A DNA stretch of 64,000 nt, taken from assembly GCF_014635905.1 (NCBI RefSeq), contig NZ_BMDS01000002.1, forward strand, positions 356,972 to 420,971, given 5' to 3'. Both the position numbers and the translations under genes were made by a program. Positions within the stretch are counted from its first letter, which is position 1; each line of letters opens with the position of its first letter. The stretch comes from Limosilactobacillus caviae. GTDB taxonomy: Bacteria > Bacillota > Bacilli > Lactobacillales > Lactobacillaceae. This document shows, one piece after another, positions 45,031-53,656 of the stretch. Under the pieces are notes generated by a model that made no database searches, was not told where the DNA came from, and saw nothing but the letters and a program-made list of their open reading frames with translations.

Positions 45031-45303
45031 ATGGCCACCAACTTAAGTCACGATGATGAACTACGAGGACTTCTTAGCGATATTGCTCGAAAGCGTTTTA
45101 CTAACAGTCGCCAAGTAAATCCGGTTTCAAATCTTTTCCTTACAGCAAAAGATGCCATCGAACACCAATACATTTCTGGAGCAGTTATTGATGAGACATT
45201 TAGCAGTACGTTGGCAGAAATGAATTTAAAAAATGCCGTCTTAACTGAACGTGGTCGCAATAAGCTTGCCGAACTCTTAGACCATGCCACAAAGGAGTCT
45301 TAA
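45031..45303 (+). CDS. 90-residue hypothetical protein in the nitrate island
   Basis: ATG 45031, 7 bases after GAAGGAGAG. Soluble, helical, charged; no Cys or membrane segment. Residues 45-75 (DAIEHQYISGAVIDETFSSTLAEMNLKNAVLTERGRNKLAE) suggest a small helical bundle. Not recognised. First of three genes transcribed together between nreC and narK, and coupled to the next gene at a 1-base gap. Confidence 0.65.
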   Translation: MATNLSHDDELRGLLSDIARKRFTNSRQVNPVSNLFLTAKDAIEHQYISGAVIDETFSSTLAEMNLKNAVLTERGRNKLAELLDHATKES

Positions 45304-45304
45304 T

Positions 45305-46273
45305 ATGGATATTCAAGCTAAATTGAAACGGGACTATGAAAATAAGTCAATTTATACAGCCGGCTTTTATGCTGATCCAGATAATGATTTAGAAAACCAT
45401 AAAAAGTTATTCGATGCATTAAAATCATTGACCGAAAATCAGGAACCCACAACACCATTTGCCCTCCAAATGATGTTAACTAATAGTGAAATTAATGTTA
45501 TGCCTTTGGGATTAGTGGATTTAGATGAACTAAAAGAGTTTGAAAATGAACAGCGATCAATTCATGGCCTCCATGATCATACTGAATCGCTCCCGCTTGT
45601 AATTCAATACTCCCCCCATACCGACAAAGCAAAAGTAATTAAAAAAAGAGTGGGAACTGTTCAAGAACTGTTTTCTAACTTTAACCAGCAGATTGAAAAG
45701 ATTTGGCAAGTTATTAAAGAATTCATGCAGGCTAACTTTACAATCCTTACTACTATTGAAAATGATCTTATTGCCGACAGCTACAATGTTAAGCAAGAAT
45801 ACTTAACTACTTTTTCAAAAATGACAGAAGCTGAACGAGAAGAGAAACTAGGCTTTAGTGTTCCTGAAACGGAAATTAACCAGTTCTGTTCTTATATGAG
45901 TGATATGCATGAAGTCCAAGCAGTTGTTTTATCAGCGGGATCATTTGCCAATCACGAACTATTAGGTAAGAATACTTTTACTGAAATGCTAAGTGACAAT
46001 ATTCGCCGAAGCACACTCTTTTGGGTACTTGATAACACCTTTTATGAAATTTACTATTACTTCTACATGAGCAACGAAAACGATAAGCTTCATAAAAGAC
46101 TCAAGCATCAGCGAGGAACATTGATTGTTAATATGCGGAATGATGCTTTTCATCGTGCACAAGAGCTTACTGCAAAACAGGTTAAGAAATTCGACTTCAA
46201 TGAATACCTTACTGATATTTTCATCCCAGTTGCCGAACAAATTATCGCGGAAGTAAATAAGTTTAAGGACTGA
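45305..46273 (+). CDS. 322-residue hypothetical cytosolic protein in the nitrate island
   Basis: ATG 45305 is 7 bases after AAAGGAG. Soluble and largely helical, rich in Asn/Glu/Phe, with a beta-containing N-terminal part (PFALQMMLTNSEINVMPLGLVDLDEL) and a helical C-terminal part with aromatic TLFWVLDNTFYEIYYYFYM. No enzyme motif is visible. It could be a partner of the following prenyl-synthase-like protein (as HepS partners HepT), but that is context inference only. Confidence 0.65.
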   Translation: MDIQAKLKRDYENKSIYTAGFYADPDNDLENHKKLFDALKSLTENQEPTTPFALQMMLTNSEINVMPLGLVDLDELKEFENEQRSIHGLHDHTESLPLVIQYSPHTDKAKVIKKRVGTVQELFSNFNQQIEKIWQVIKEFMQANFTILTTIENDLIADSYNVKQEYLTTFSKMTEAEREEKLGFSVPETEINQFCSYMSDMHEVQAVVLSAGSFANHELLGKNTFTEMLSDNIRRSTLFWVLDNTFYEIYYYFYMSNENDKLHKRLKHQRGTLIVNMRNDAFHRAQELTAKQVKKFDFNEYLTDIFIPVAEQIIAEVNKFKD

Positions 46274-46277
46274 TATT

Positions 46278-47183
46278 GTGAATATAACCCCTGATGAACG
46301 GCTAACAGATGCCCTAGCAACGATCATTAATCAATTTCCGCCAATGGTTCAGGAAATGATTACTTTACCAGTTGAGGAGAAAGAACGCAATTTAAGGCTG
46401 CTAGTTTTTGAATATTTTAGTTATCTTAGTCCAAAAGATCTCACAATTGACCAAATTACCGCTGCCCAATTGCCAGAATTAATATCATTAGCCCTCAAGT
46501 CCAATCCCCCATCTTTTCAACCAGATAATTTAACACCAGCCGAACTTGCTACTCAGAAAGCATCTTCTTATATTGCTAACTATTTAATGAGCCGATATGT
46601 TCATATGTTACAGACAGTTGGCAATCCGCCACAGGTTATTAATGAATTAACGACCGATGCTGGTGACATAATGTTAGCTCAAATTCAACGATTGCAGTTT
46701 AACTATAATCAACAATTCAAGGTTGCCGATTATCTGGCTGATATAAAAGCACGAAACGGACTCCTGACGGCAATGACCGCAAAACAAAGCGCTACCCTTA
46801 GTGGGGCTAGTCCAGATATAGTATCACTTGCCAGCCAGATTGGACAGGCAATCGGAACCGTTAGCTACATTAAGCACGAAATGGATCAGCTTGATTATGA
46901 TAAGGAATCTTTCACTAAGACAATTCTTGCAGGGCAGTATCCGTTAGCTTTATTATTCGCCCGACAAAAAGACCCGCAGTGGTTTGATAACTTTTTTGCA
47001 CAAGCTCATCGTCCTTCACCAGAAATGTTTGAGGATGCCTATCAATTGACGCTCAAGCAATCCAGTCAGGTTAAACAGCTAACAGATGATATCTTTTCGC
47101 AATTAATTCTTGATATTAAGGTTCTTCCACGTGGTCGTTCGCAAGAAGCACTGCTTAATTTAGTTAACATGATGAATAAATAA
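46278..47183 (+). CDS. Degenerate trans-prenyl-diphosphate-synthase-like protein
   Basis: 301 residues from GTG 46278. All-helical. Middle segments resemble the polyprenyl synthase fold: ATQKASSYIANYLMSRYVHML (as the helix with the first Asp-rich motif), DIMLAQIQRLQFNYNQQFKVADYLADIKARNGLL (the G-E-x-x-Q-L ... YL..I..KT pattern) and IGQAIGTVSYIKHEMDQLDYDKESF in place of the second DDxxD. Neither DDxxD motif is intact, so catalysis is doubtful. A regulatory or partner subunit for a menaquinone-tail synthase, or an unrelated helical protein, are alternatives. Confidence 0.5.
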   Translation: MNITPDERLTDALATIINQFPPMVQEMITLPVEEKERNLRLLVFEYFSYLSPKDLTIDQITAAQLPELISLALKSNPPSFQPDNLTPAELATQKASSYIANYLMSRYVHMLQTVGNPPQVINELTTDAGDIMLAQIQRLQFNYNQQFKVADYLADIKARNGLLTAMTAKQSATLSGASPDIVSLASQIGQAIGTVSYIKHEMDQLDYDKESFTKTILAGQYPLALLFARQKDPQWFDNFFAQAHRPSPEMFEDAYQLTLKQSSQVKQLTDDIFSQLILDIKVLPRGRSQEALLNLVNMMNK

Positions 47184-47191
47184 CTACAAGA

Positions 47192-47235
47192 ACTAAAAAA
47201 CACGGCTAGGAAATTTTTCCTAGTCGTGTTTTTAT
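47192..47235. terminator. Bidirectional terminator
   Basis: AAACACGGCTAGGAAA pairs with TTTCCTAGTCGTGTTT (one G-U pair), closing both the prenyl-like gene and narK. Confidence 0.88.
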
Positions 47236-47242
47236 ACAAGTC

Positions 47243-48436
47243 TTATTTAACAATATGCACATCGCCGTGAATATAATGCTTCCATAAGGCAAACCAGCAA
47301 ATTATACCTGTCAATGCGAGTAGTGCAATTCCGAGTTCATAACTGCCAGTCCACTGATAAATGTAACCGATAATCAGCGGTGGGAAGAACCCTCCCAATC
47401 CACCAACGGCACCGACAAATCCTGTTACTGCACCGGTATTACCTTTTGAAACGTAAGGTACCATTTTGAAAACAACACCATTACCAATTCCTGCTGAAAG
47501 ACCTACTAATACGATGCCGGCAATAAACATGAACTGGTTATGGAAACTAAGCATAATCCAAATTGCAAAGATAATAATTGCTATAAAGACCCATTGTAAC
47601 AAAGTCATCGGCCGCTTCTTATCAGCCATGTAGCCACCTACTGGCCGAACCAGGGTACAAACAAAAGCAAACAGGGCCGAATAAAGTCCGGCGGTTACCG
47701 GTGTATAATGAAACATCCCTGTTAAGAACGTTGGGGTTAGGTTCGTGAAGGCAACGAATAAACCAAATGTAAGGAAGTAGAATAATGAAAGATACCATGT
47801 TCCGCTATCTTTGGCAACTGATAATGCCCCGCTAATAGTCTTGCTCTTATCTACTGGCATTTCCTTACAAAAAATGGCAAAAAGAACACCAAAGATAACC
47901 GTAAGAAGAATTAAGAAGTAGTAGACACTATCAAAACCAGCAGCTTTCGAAATATATGGTAAAGTCATTGCAGCCACTGCGTTTCCCATATTCCCCATCG
48001 AAACAATTCCCAGAGCTAATCCTTGTTGTTCTGGCGGAAACCATACTGAGGCATAAGATACTCCAACGGCAAATGATGTTCCTGACATCCCGACAAGCAA
48101 CGCTGCAAATAATAGCATACCGAATGAATGAACATGCGGAATCATAATCAACGGAATCAAGATAAAAGCCATTAGAATTAAATAAACCTTTTTCCCGCCA
48201 TAACGGTCACTTAAAATCCCCACTGGAATTCGCATAATTGAACCCAAGAGAACAGGCGTTGCTAACAGCAATGTCCGCTGGGATACATCTAAATGGAACA
48301 TCTCAGCAACTTGGGATGCAAGCGGGGCAAAGTTTGACCACGACATAAAACAAACAATCATTGCAAGTGTAGAAAGGATTAACGCTGTATATGCGTTACG
48401 CCTACTACCATGAGCAACATCTTTAACACTCGACAT
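47243..48436 (-). CDS. narK: Nitrate/nitrite transporter NarK (MFS)
   Basis: 397 residues from ATG 48436, spaced after AGGAGGA; TTG two codons upstream is not needed. Twelve membrane segments. Nitrate-signature features of the NNP family are present: RIPVGILSDRYGGKK after TM2, GMSGTSFAVGVSYASVWFPPEQQGLALGIVSMGNMGNA in TM5 and GLSAGIGNGVVFKMVPY with GAVGGLGGFFPPLI in the second half. It imports nitrate or exchanges it for nitrite. It heads a minus-strand unit ahead of, but separate from, moaE-moaD. Confidence 0.93.
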   Translation of the reverse strand: MSSVKDVAHGSRRNAYTALILSTLAMIVCFMSWSNFAPLASQVAEMFHLDVSQRTLLLATPVLLGSIMRIPVGILSDRYGGKKVYLILMAFILIPLIMIPHVHSFGMLLFAALLVGMSGTSFAVGVSYASVWFPPEQQGLALGIVSMGNMGNAVAAMTLPYISKAAGFDSVYYFLILLTVIFGVLFAIFCKEMPVDKSKTISGALSVAKDSGTWYLSLFYFLTFGLFVAFTNLTPTFLTGMFHYTPVTAGLYSALFAFVCTLVRPVGGYMADKKRPMTLLQWVFIAIIIFAIWIMLSFHNQFMFIAGIVLVGLSAGIGNGVVFKMVPYVSKGNTGAVTGFVGAVGGLGGFFPPLIIGYIYQWTGSYELGIALLALTGIICWFALWKHYIHGDVHIVK

Positions 48437-48479
48437 AATCAAGTCCTCCTATGAAAAAATAATTATCCCTCAAAAGGTA

Positions 48480-48725
48480 CTAGCCACCACTGACAGGCGG
48501 GATGATTGCAATCTCATCATTTACTTTGAGTATAACTTCCTCATCGTTGATAAATTCTTGATTAACTGCTAATCGTGAATTCGCTAAAGTTGATGATAGT
48601 TGGGGAGCCTGTTGACTTATTTGGTTAAGAAGGCTTTTTATGCGGACAGGATTAGTGACCTCAACAGTAATCGATGGTCCTAATTGATCTTGTAAAAATG
48701 CAAAAAGTCTAATTTTAACTTCCAT
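48480..48725 (-). CDS. moaD: Molybdopterin synthase small subunit MoaD
   Basis: 81 residues from the ATG at 48725, which shares its last base with the moaE stop and follows AAGGTGGGG. Ubiquitin-like beta-grasp with the conserved C-terminus EIAIIPPVSGG; the terminal Gly-Gly is adenylated by MoeB and thiocarboxylated before sulfur is given to precursor Z. The pairing with MoaE directly upstream makes the heterotetrameric MPT synthase. Confidence 0.93.
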   Translation of the reverse strand: MEVKIRLFAFLQDQLGPSITVEVTNPVRIKSLLNQISQQAPQLSSTLANSRLAVNQEFINDEEVILKVNDEIAIIPPVSGG

Positions 48726-49126
48726 TAGTTTCCCCACCTTATCTTGTCTGTATCATATTCTTTTTTCCAGATTGGTACTTCATGTTTAAGGGTATCGATG
48801 ACATACTGACACCATTTAAACGCTTCTGCGCGGTGTGGAGCTGCTACCCCAACAAACACGGCAATATCCGAAAGAACTAATTGACCAGTGCGATGTGCAA
48901 CAACAACTCGGCCGCCCTGCTGTTCAATTGGTGCCGCAATTTTTTCTAATTGTTTTTCTGCCATCGAATGATAGGCTGAATATTCAATCTTAGTAGTTTC
49001 GATTTTACCAGTCCACTGACGAACAGTTCCAACAAACATATCAATTCCACCATACTCTGGAGCAACTAACTGTTGATACATCTCACCAACATCAATGGGG
49101 GCATCGCTTATCCGTAAATAATGCAA
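48725..49126 (-). CDS. moaE: Molybdopterin synthase large subunit MoaE
   Basis: 133 residues. Motifs include GGIDMFVGTVRQWT, a YSAYHSMAEKQL helix, VVVAHRTGQLVLSDIAVFVGVAAPHRAEAFKWCQYVIDTLKHEVPIWKKE, with the catalytic Lys pair in WKKE and the Arg in HRTG. It forms the active site of MPT synthase with MoaD. moaA and moaC, which make precursor Z, are not in this window. Confidence 0.94.
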   Translation of the reverse strand: MHYLRISDAPIDVGEMYQQLVAPEYGGIDMFVGTVRQWTGKIETTKIEYSAYHSMAEKQLEKIAAPIEQQGGRVVVAHRTGQLVLSDIAVFVGVAAPHRAEAFKWCQYVIDTLKHEVPIWKKEYDTDKIRWGN

Positions 49127-49184
49127 CTATAATCACCCGCCTTTATCATTGCCTATTATTACAAAGATATTGAGATTTTAGAAT

Positions 49185-49198
49185 TAGTCAAATCCCTA
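49185..49198. promoter_or_regulatory. NreC-like site upstream of the flavodoxin/importer operon
   Basis: TAGTC-AAAT-CCCTA fits TAGGGN4CCCTA with two mismatches in one half and lies between the divergent moaE and flavodoxin genes. Confidence 0.35.
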
Positions 49199-49255
49199 AT
49201 AATCGGATTTTAATGGAGTTGTTATACTAAAATTTAAAGAAAGGATGATTCCTTA

Positions 49256-49693
49256 ATGAATACTTTAATTCTGTACGATACAGTTTACGGGCATAATTTT
49301 GAATTAGGAGAATACATTCATCAAAACCTGCTTCCTGATTCATCACTACTTTCTTTCAAAGAATCACTTACAGTAAAACTGGACAATATAGATTTACTAA
49401 TTTTATGTCCTTGTACCTCTGGAGAAGGACAGCTCACCGTAAATGAAGAAAAGTTTTATAATTATCTGAGTGAGTTTTCCTTAAAATCGCTGACATATTA
49501 TATAGCTGGTATCGGAGATCAAAACTTTGGCCGTGAGAACTTTGCTAATGCAGTAAATATTTTCGACCAGCGATTGCAGTATCAGCACGCCAGGCAGCTT
49601 GGTCCGTCACTAAAAATTGATTATGAAGATATTGATAACGGCCAACAAATAATTACTAAGAAAATCTCAAAATATTTAAAGACAAGGAAGTGA
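49256..49693 (+). CDS. Flavodoxin-like protein
   Basis: 145 residues. The FMN phosphate loop is degenerate: YDTVYGHNFELGEYI in place of T-x-S-x-T-G-N-T. The later loops LCPCTSGEGQLTVNEEKFYNYL and AGIGDQNFGRENF match flavodoxins well. It could be an electron carrier for the nitrate island or for metal reduction before import. GAAAGGATG precedes the ATG. Its stop overlaps the GTG of the permease gene, so it belongs to the importer operon. Confidence 0.75.
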   Translation: MNTLILYDTVYGHNFELGEYIHQNLLPDSSLLSFKESLTVKLDNIDLLILCPCTSGEGQLTVNEEKFYNYLSEFSLKSLTYYIAGIGDQNFGRENFANAVNIFDQRLQYQHARQLGPSLKIDYEDIDNGQQIITKKISKYLKTRK

Positions 49694-50694
49694 TTTTAAT
49701 TACTAATCATCGTTACCAAATAACATTATGGAGTGCCCTTTTACTGGTTTTTGTTTCTGTCATAATTGCCCTATCCTGTGGTCGAATATATTATTCACCA
49801 GTAGAAATCGGCCAAACTATGCTGGCACCCCAAAGTAACCCCGTAGCAGCAAATATTATTTTTAACTTACGACTGCCGCGAATCCTTGGTGCACTTTTAA
49901 TCGGGGCAGCCTTGGCAATGGCTGGTTGTGCATTTCAAAGTGTCTTTCATAACCCGCTTGTATCACCGGATATTCTCGGCGTATCATATGGTTCTGCAGC
50001 TGGGGCAGCCACGGCTATTCTTTTAGGGTCCGGAATTTGGCTTACACAAACATTAGCCTTCTTAGGCGGCGTTCTTGCTGTTGTCCTAACTTTACTAATC
50101 GCCCGAATACTTAACCAACGCGGCACCTTGATTCTAGTTTTAGCGGGGATCGTTATTTCCGGCTTCATGCAAGCATTGGTCGGCCTGTTAAAATACATTG
50201 CAGATCCCGACTCACAATTACAAAGTATCGTTTATTGGCAACTGGGGAGTTTAGCTAAAATAGATTTCCCTAGTATTGCTGCTGTTATTCCATTTCTTCT
50301 TTGCGGAACGATTATCCTTTTTATTCTCCGCTGGCATATGACCATCTTATCCCTTGGTGACCAACAAGCACGTCTTGAAGGAATTAATGTTGAGATTGAG
50401 CAGCTATTAATAATTGCCGCTAGTACTTTTCTCACGGCGGCAACGGTTTGCCTTAGTGGTAATATTGGTTGGATTGGGCTAGTAATTCCTCATATTGCAC
50501 GCCTTATCATTGGTGCTAATACTAAACGCGCCTTACCATTAGCAGCCATTCTTGGCGGTCTATTTTTGTTAATTGTCGATACACTAGCACGTTCCCTATC
50601 CGGCGGTGAAATTCCCCTAAGTATTCTTACTGGATTTATTGGTGCGCCTCTATTTGTATATATCCTGATGAAAAAGAAGGTCCGCTTAAATTGA
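49690..50694 (+). CDS. FecCD-type ABC importer permease (possibly molybdate)
   Basis: 334 residues with about ten membrane helices of the BtuC/FecCD family: LRLPRILGALLIGAALAMAGCAFQSVFHNPLVSPDILGVSYGS at the start, ISGFMQALVGL in the middle and CLSGNIGWIGLVIPHIARLI near the end, the coupling region to the ATPase. The GTG start overlaps the flavodoxin stop. Type II importers of this shape carry siderophores, haem, cobalamin or molybdate/tungstate (MolBCA). The surroundings favour molybdate; iron is the main alternative. Confidence 0.88.
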   Translation: MILITNHRYQITLWSALLLVFVSVIIALSCGRIYYSPVEIGQTMLAPQSNPVAANIIFNLRLPRILGALLIGAALAMAGCAFQSVFHNPLVSPDILGVSYGSAAGAATAILLGSGIWLTQTLAFLGGVLAVVLTLLIARILNQRGTLILVLAGIVISGFMQALVGLLKYIADPDSQLQSIVYWQLGSLAKIDFPSIAAVIPFLLCGTIILFILRWHMTILSLGDQQARLEGINVEIEQLLIIAASTFLTAATVCLSGNIGWIGLVIPHIARLIIGANTKRALPLAAILGGLFLLIVDTLARSLSGGEIPLSILTGFIGAPLFVYILMKKKVRLN

Positions 50695-51470
50695 TTGTCC
50701 TCGATGTTCATAATCTTAGTTTTTCTTATCCTAAAAGACAATTTGTTTTTCACCACGTTAATTTTTCGCTTAAGACGGGTGAAATTTTTACAATTCTTGG
50801 TCCTAATGGGGTTGGTAAATCAACTCTTCTACATTGCTTAACAGGTCTTTTATCACCACAGCAGGGAACTATAACAGTCTTTGGCAATGAAATAACAGCC
50901 CTAAACGGCAAGAATCTTGCCCAACAAATTGCCTATGTTCCGCAAGATTACCATATTAATTCAAACTTAACTGTCATTGATTATTTGTTGACCGGTCGTG
51001 CTCCGTACCTTTCATTTTTTCAGACACCAAAGAAAAAAGACTTCAAAATGGCCGAGAAATATTTACAAGATTTTCAACTGTTTCAGTTTCGGGATCACCC
51101 ATTTGCTGCTCTGAGTGGCGGGCAGCAGCAATTAATTACCATTATCCGCGCTCTTCTTCAGCAGCCTAAGTTATTAATTCTAGATGAACCAATGGCTGCA
51201 TTAGATTTAAGCCGGCAATATGAAATCTTAAAATTAGTAAAAAGACTTGCCCACCAAGAGAAAATTACAATCATTCTTACAACACACTTACCAGATCACG
51301 CTTTAATGCTACCAACAAAGATTGGCCTATTAGATTCAAATGGTACTTTAACGGTTGGCAGTCGTGATCAATTAATGACGACTGAACGATTGACTGAGGT
51401 TTACCAAGTCCCGCTGACCTTAGCCTATGTCCCAGCACTTCAACGTTATACTTGTCAAATTAAACTATAA
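50691..51470 (+). CDS. FecE/MolC-type ABC importer ATPase
   Basis: 259 residues from TTG 50691, 4-base overlap with the permease gene. Walker A GPNGVGKST, Q-loop YVPQDYH, signature LSGGQQQL, Walker B LLILDEPMAALD and the H-loop LTTHLPDHA are all intact. It drives import through the preceding permease. A terminator follows; the binding protein is encoded convergently just downstream. Confidence 0.92.
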   Translation: MIVLDVHNLSFSYPKRQFVFHHVNFSLKTGEIFTILGPNGVGKSTLLHCLTGLLSPQQGTITVFGNEITALNGKNLAQQIAYVPQDYHINSNLTVIDYLLTGRAPYLSFFQTPKKKDFKMAEKYLQDFQLFQFRDHPFAALSGGQQQLITIIRALLQQPKLLILDEPMAALDLSRQYEILKLVKRLAHQEKITIILTTHLPDHALMLPTKIGLLDSNGTLTVGSRDQLMTTERLTEVYQVPLTLAYVPALQRYTCQIKL

Positions 51471-51526
51471 CCACACCCCCTTAAATAGATCTAGTTATCT
51501 AGATTAGGGGATGTGGTTATTTCATT
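51470..51526. terminator. Bidirectional terminator
   Basis: AACCACA with TGTGGTT enclosing CCCCTTAA..AGGGG and an ATAGATCTA element, between convergent genes. Confidence 0.75.
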
Positions 51527-51533
51527 ACCCTTT

Positions 51534-52553
51534 TTAATTCTCACTGGCTAAAATCCGCTGAGCCTGATTAGTCGTTAAATGATAGTGATAGTATTTTTGA
51601 TAAAAATGCTGTACTTCAGATACCATGTTGATATTCTTCATTTCTTGCGGGTGCAGTATCTTAGCAGCCCACAAAACTTGTAAGGCCTCTTCTGCACTAT
51701 AACGATCCCATGGGAAAGTACCCTGTGGATTTCCGTAGACTTTCTTTTCACGGACTGCCTTTAGTTGTCGCAATTGCTTATTGGCCTGTAATACTTTTCG
51801 TGCATGGGCAGTAGTTGAACTCCCAACAATGATTACATCTGGATTAGCCTTAATTAATTCTTCTGGAGTAACAGAGATCTGATTGCCATTTTCAGTAATT
51901 GCATTTCTTCCTCCAGCAATTTTAATCCATTCGTTAACAATTGTTTTTTGACCATCAACTTTAGTTAAATCCGCTGAGTTAACAATATGAAGAACAGTAG
52001 GTGTTGACTTGCGGTCCTTCACTTGCCGTTCAACCAAGTTAATGTTCTGGGTTAGTTCTCTATTGTATTGCCGACCAATTTTAGGGGCATCCCCGCCTAA
52101 AATCGTTGCAGTCAACATAACCGATTTTTTAAGTCCTGCAAAATCAGTATACATCGCATTAACGGTTGGTAATTTGGCCTGCTTTGCTGTTTTTGCCTGT
52201 GCAGGATCAGCGGTAATTACTACATCAGGATGGGTTTTGATTAATTCTTCAACTTGAATTTGGCTTCCGGCTAATGGGGCAGTAACTTTAGTAATTTTAG
52301 GATACACTATTGTAAACCAATATTGTTTTTTTACAAGCGGGGTTGTGGCCACTAATTTCTTTTGTCCCCCTAAGAGCAAAACGACCTGATTATTGGCATG
52401 CCAAAGATCAGCTACCCTTTTTACACTTTTGGGAATTTTAACTTTCTGTCCGGTCATATCTGTAACTGTTCTTGTTGAACTAGCTAATGCTGAACTAGTA
52501 ATAACACTACTAAATAATAGAAACACCACTAAAACTTTTAATAATTTTTTCAT
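51534..52553 (-). CDS. Periplasmic-binding-protein-like (TroA/FepB fold) substrate-binding protein
   Basis: 339 residues from ATG 52553, 6 bases after AAAGGAGAT. Signal-like N-terminus (KLLKVLVVFLLFSSVITSSALAS) with no lipobox cysteine. The mature part has RTVTDMTGQKVKIPKSVKRVADLWHANNQVVLLLGG, HPDVVITA, ANPDVIIVGS and WDRYSAEEALQVLWAAKILHP, the class III binding-protein pattern. The WDRYSAEEAL segment occurs in members linked to molybdate or metal uptake. It serves the convergent permease/ATPase. Without a lipid anchor it may stay attached through an uncleaved signal or be freely secreted. Confidence 0.85.
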   Translation of the reverse strand: MKKLLKVLVVFLLFSSVITSSALASSTRTVTDMTGQKVKIPKSVKRVADLWHANNQVVLLLGGQKKLVATTPLVKKQYWFTIVYPKITKVTAPLAGSQIQVEELIKTHPDVVITADPAQAKTAKQAKLPTVNAMYTDFAGLKKSVMLTATILGGDAPKIGRQYNRELTQNINLVERQVKDRKSTPTVLHIVNSADLTKVDGQKTIVNEWIKIAGGRNAITENGNQISVTPEELIKANPDVIIVGSSTTAHARKVLQANKQLRQLKAVREKKVYGNPQGTFPWDRYSAEEALQVLWAAKILHPQEMKNINMVSEVQHFYQKYYHYHLTTNQAQRILASEN

Positions 52554-52684
52554 TACGATCTCCTTTCCCACTCTTTGATTAATATTATAAGTAATTGGTA
52601 AAAATTAACATTAGTGATTTCATCTAATTCCCTAATATTTTCCTGCAGATTTTCATAATAAAATAAAAATGATGGAGGAATATT

Positions 52685-53644
52685 ATGAAGAAAAATCTCA
52701 AATCAGCTGTTTACCAACATCTTAAGCTTACAAATGACTTTCAAAACTTTTTCGATTTCCCTGATTTCCGTGAAATGCGGCCAATTATTCGTGAAGCGGT
52801 TCAGCAAATTGCGCAAGCAGGCTTTTCTACTCCTGTCCTTCCTGTTAAAGTCGAACATCAAGCCCTGATTATTGAACAGCAGTTGGAACGGGAAACCCGA
52901 AAATATCAACAGCAGGGCGGATTCTTCCCCAACCAACAATCCGAATTACATAATCTAATTCGTTTATATACCAATCTTTTACAGACAATTAGCCAACGTA
53001 AAATTATTGACCAGGAAATTGAGGATATCATTTATGCCGGCAATCAAACGCGTCAGAGCCTACGAAACCTAAAAAAGCTTGCTGGGACTGGTCCCTTGTA
53101 CCAGAACACAAAAGATAAGGAACTAATTCCGGGGACTTTTTACGATGTTATTACTCGCCAGCTTATCCGACCTTACCTTATCGATCCCCAAGGCCAAATG
53201 GTGCCGGAAAATGTTACTCATAATGGCCGGCAAATAGTTATTCAAATGATTATTTATTGCTATCGTGACTGGGATTCATACCTTACTCACCAATACGATG
53301 AACAGTATAATATAAAAAATGAACGCGGACTTACCAGTAGTGAGTATTATGATAAATTAGAAGCAAACGAGCTTAAATATGCCGATCATGCCTATGCTGA
53401 AGTAATTGCCGATACATTTAACGAATTTGAAAAAATACTGGTTCCTGATTACTGTAACACTCTTGATATTATGTCAACTAATATTGAGCAAATCCTCATG
53501 AATCATCCTCGTCTGCGAATCCAGCTTAATCAGGTTATTATTCGTAATTTTAAACTAGATGCACACGGTATTATGCATGTAATGGATATTCCTATTAAGG
53601 ATATTAAAAATAAATATAATTATTATCGACAAAATTTTAGTTAG
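52685..53644 (+). CDS. 319-residue hypothetical protein
   Basis: ATG 52685 follows GATGGAGGA. Soluble, mostly helical, Gln/Asn/Tyr-rich, with no enzyme motif I recognise. A polar N-terminal helical part (20-100) is followed by a middle with PLYQNTKDKELIPGTFYDVITRQLIRPYLIDPQG and an acidic-aromatic region. It is followed after 12 bases by another unknown gene, and a partial CCCTA element lies in the upstream spacer it shares with the binding-protein gene. Probably part of the nitrate island's accessory set, but its role cannot be stated. Confidence 0.65.
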   Translation: MKKNLKSAVYQHLKLTNDFQNFFDFPDFREMRPIIREAVQQIAQAGFSTPVLPVKVEHQALIIEQQLERETRKYQQQGGFFPNQQSELHNLIRLYTNLLQTISQRKIIDQEIEDIIYAGNQTRQSLRNLKKLAGTGPLYQNTKDKELIPGTFYDVITRQLIRPYLIDPQGQMVPENVTHNGRQIVIQMIIYCYRDWDSYLTHQYDEQYNIKNERGLTSSEYYDKLEANELKYADHAYAEVIADTFNEFEKILVPDYCNTLDIMSTNIEQILMNHPRLRIQLNQVIIRNFKLDAHGIMHVMDIPIKDIKNKYNYYRQNFS

Positions 53645-53656
53645 GAGAATAATGCT

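Noticed and set aside
45989..46327. 112-codon antisense frame
   Set aside because: Lies opposite two supported coupled genes and is rich in runs of hydrophobic shadow codons.
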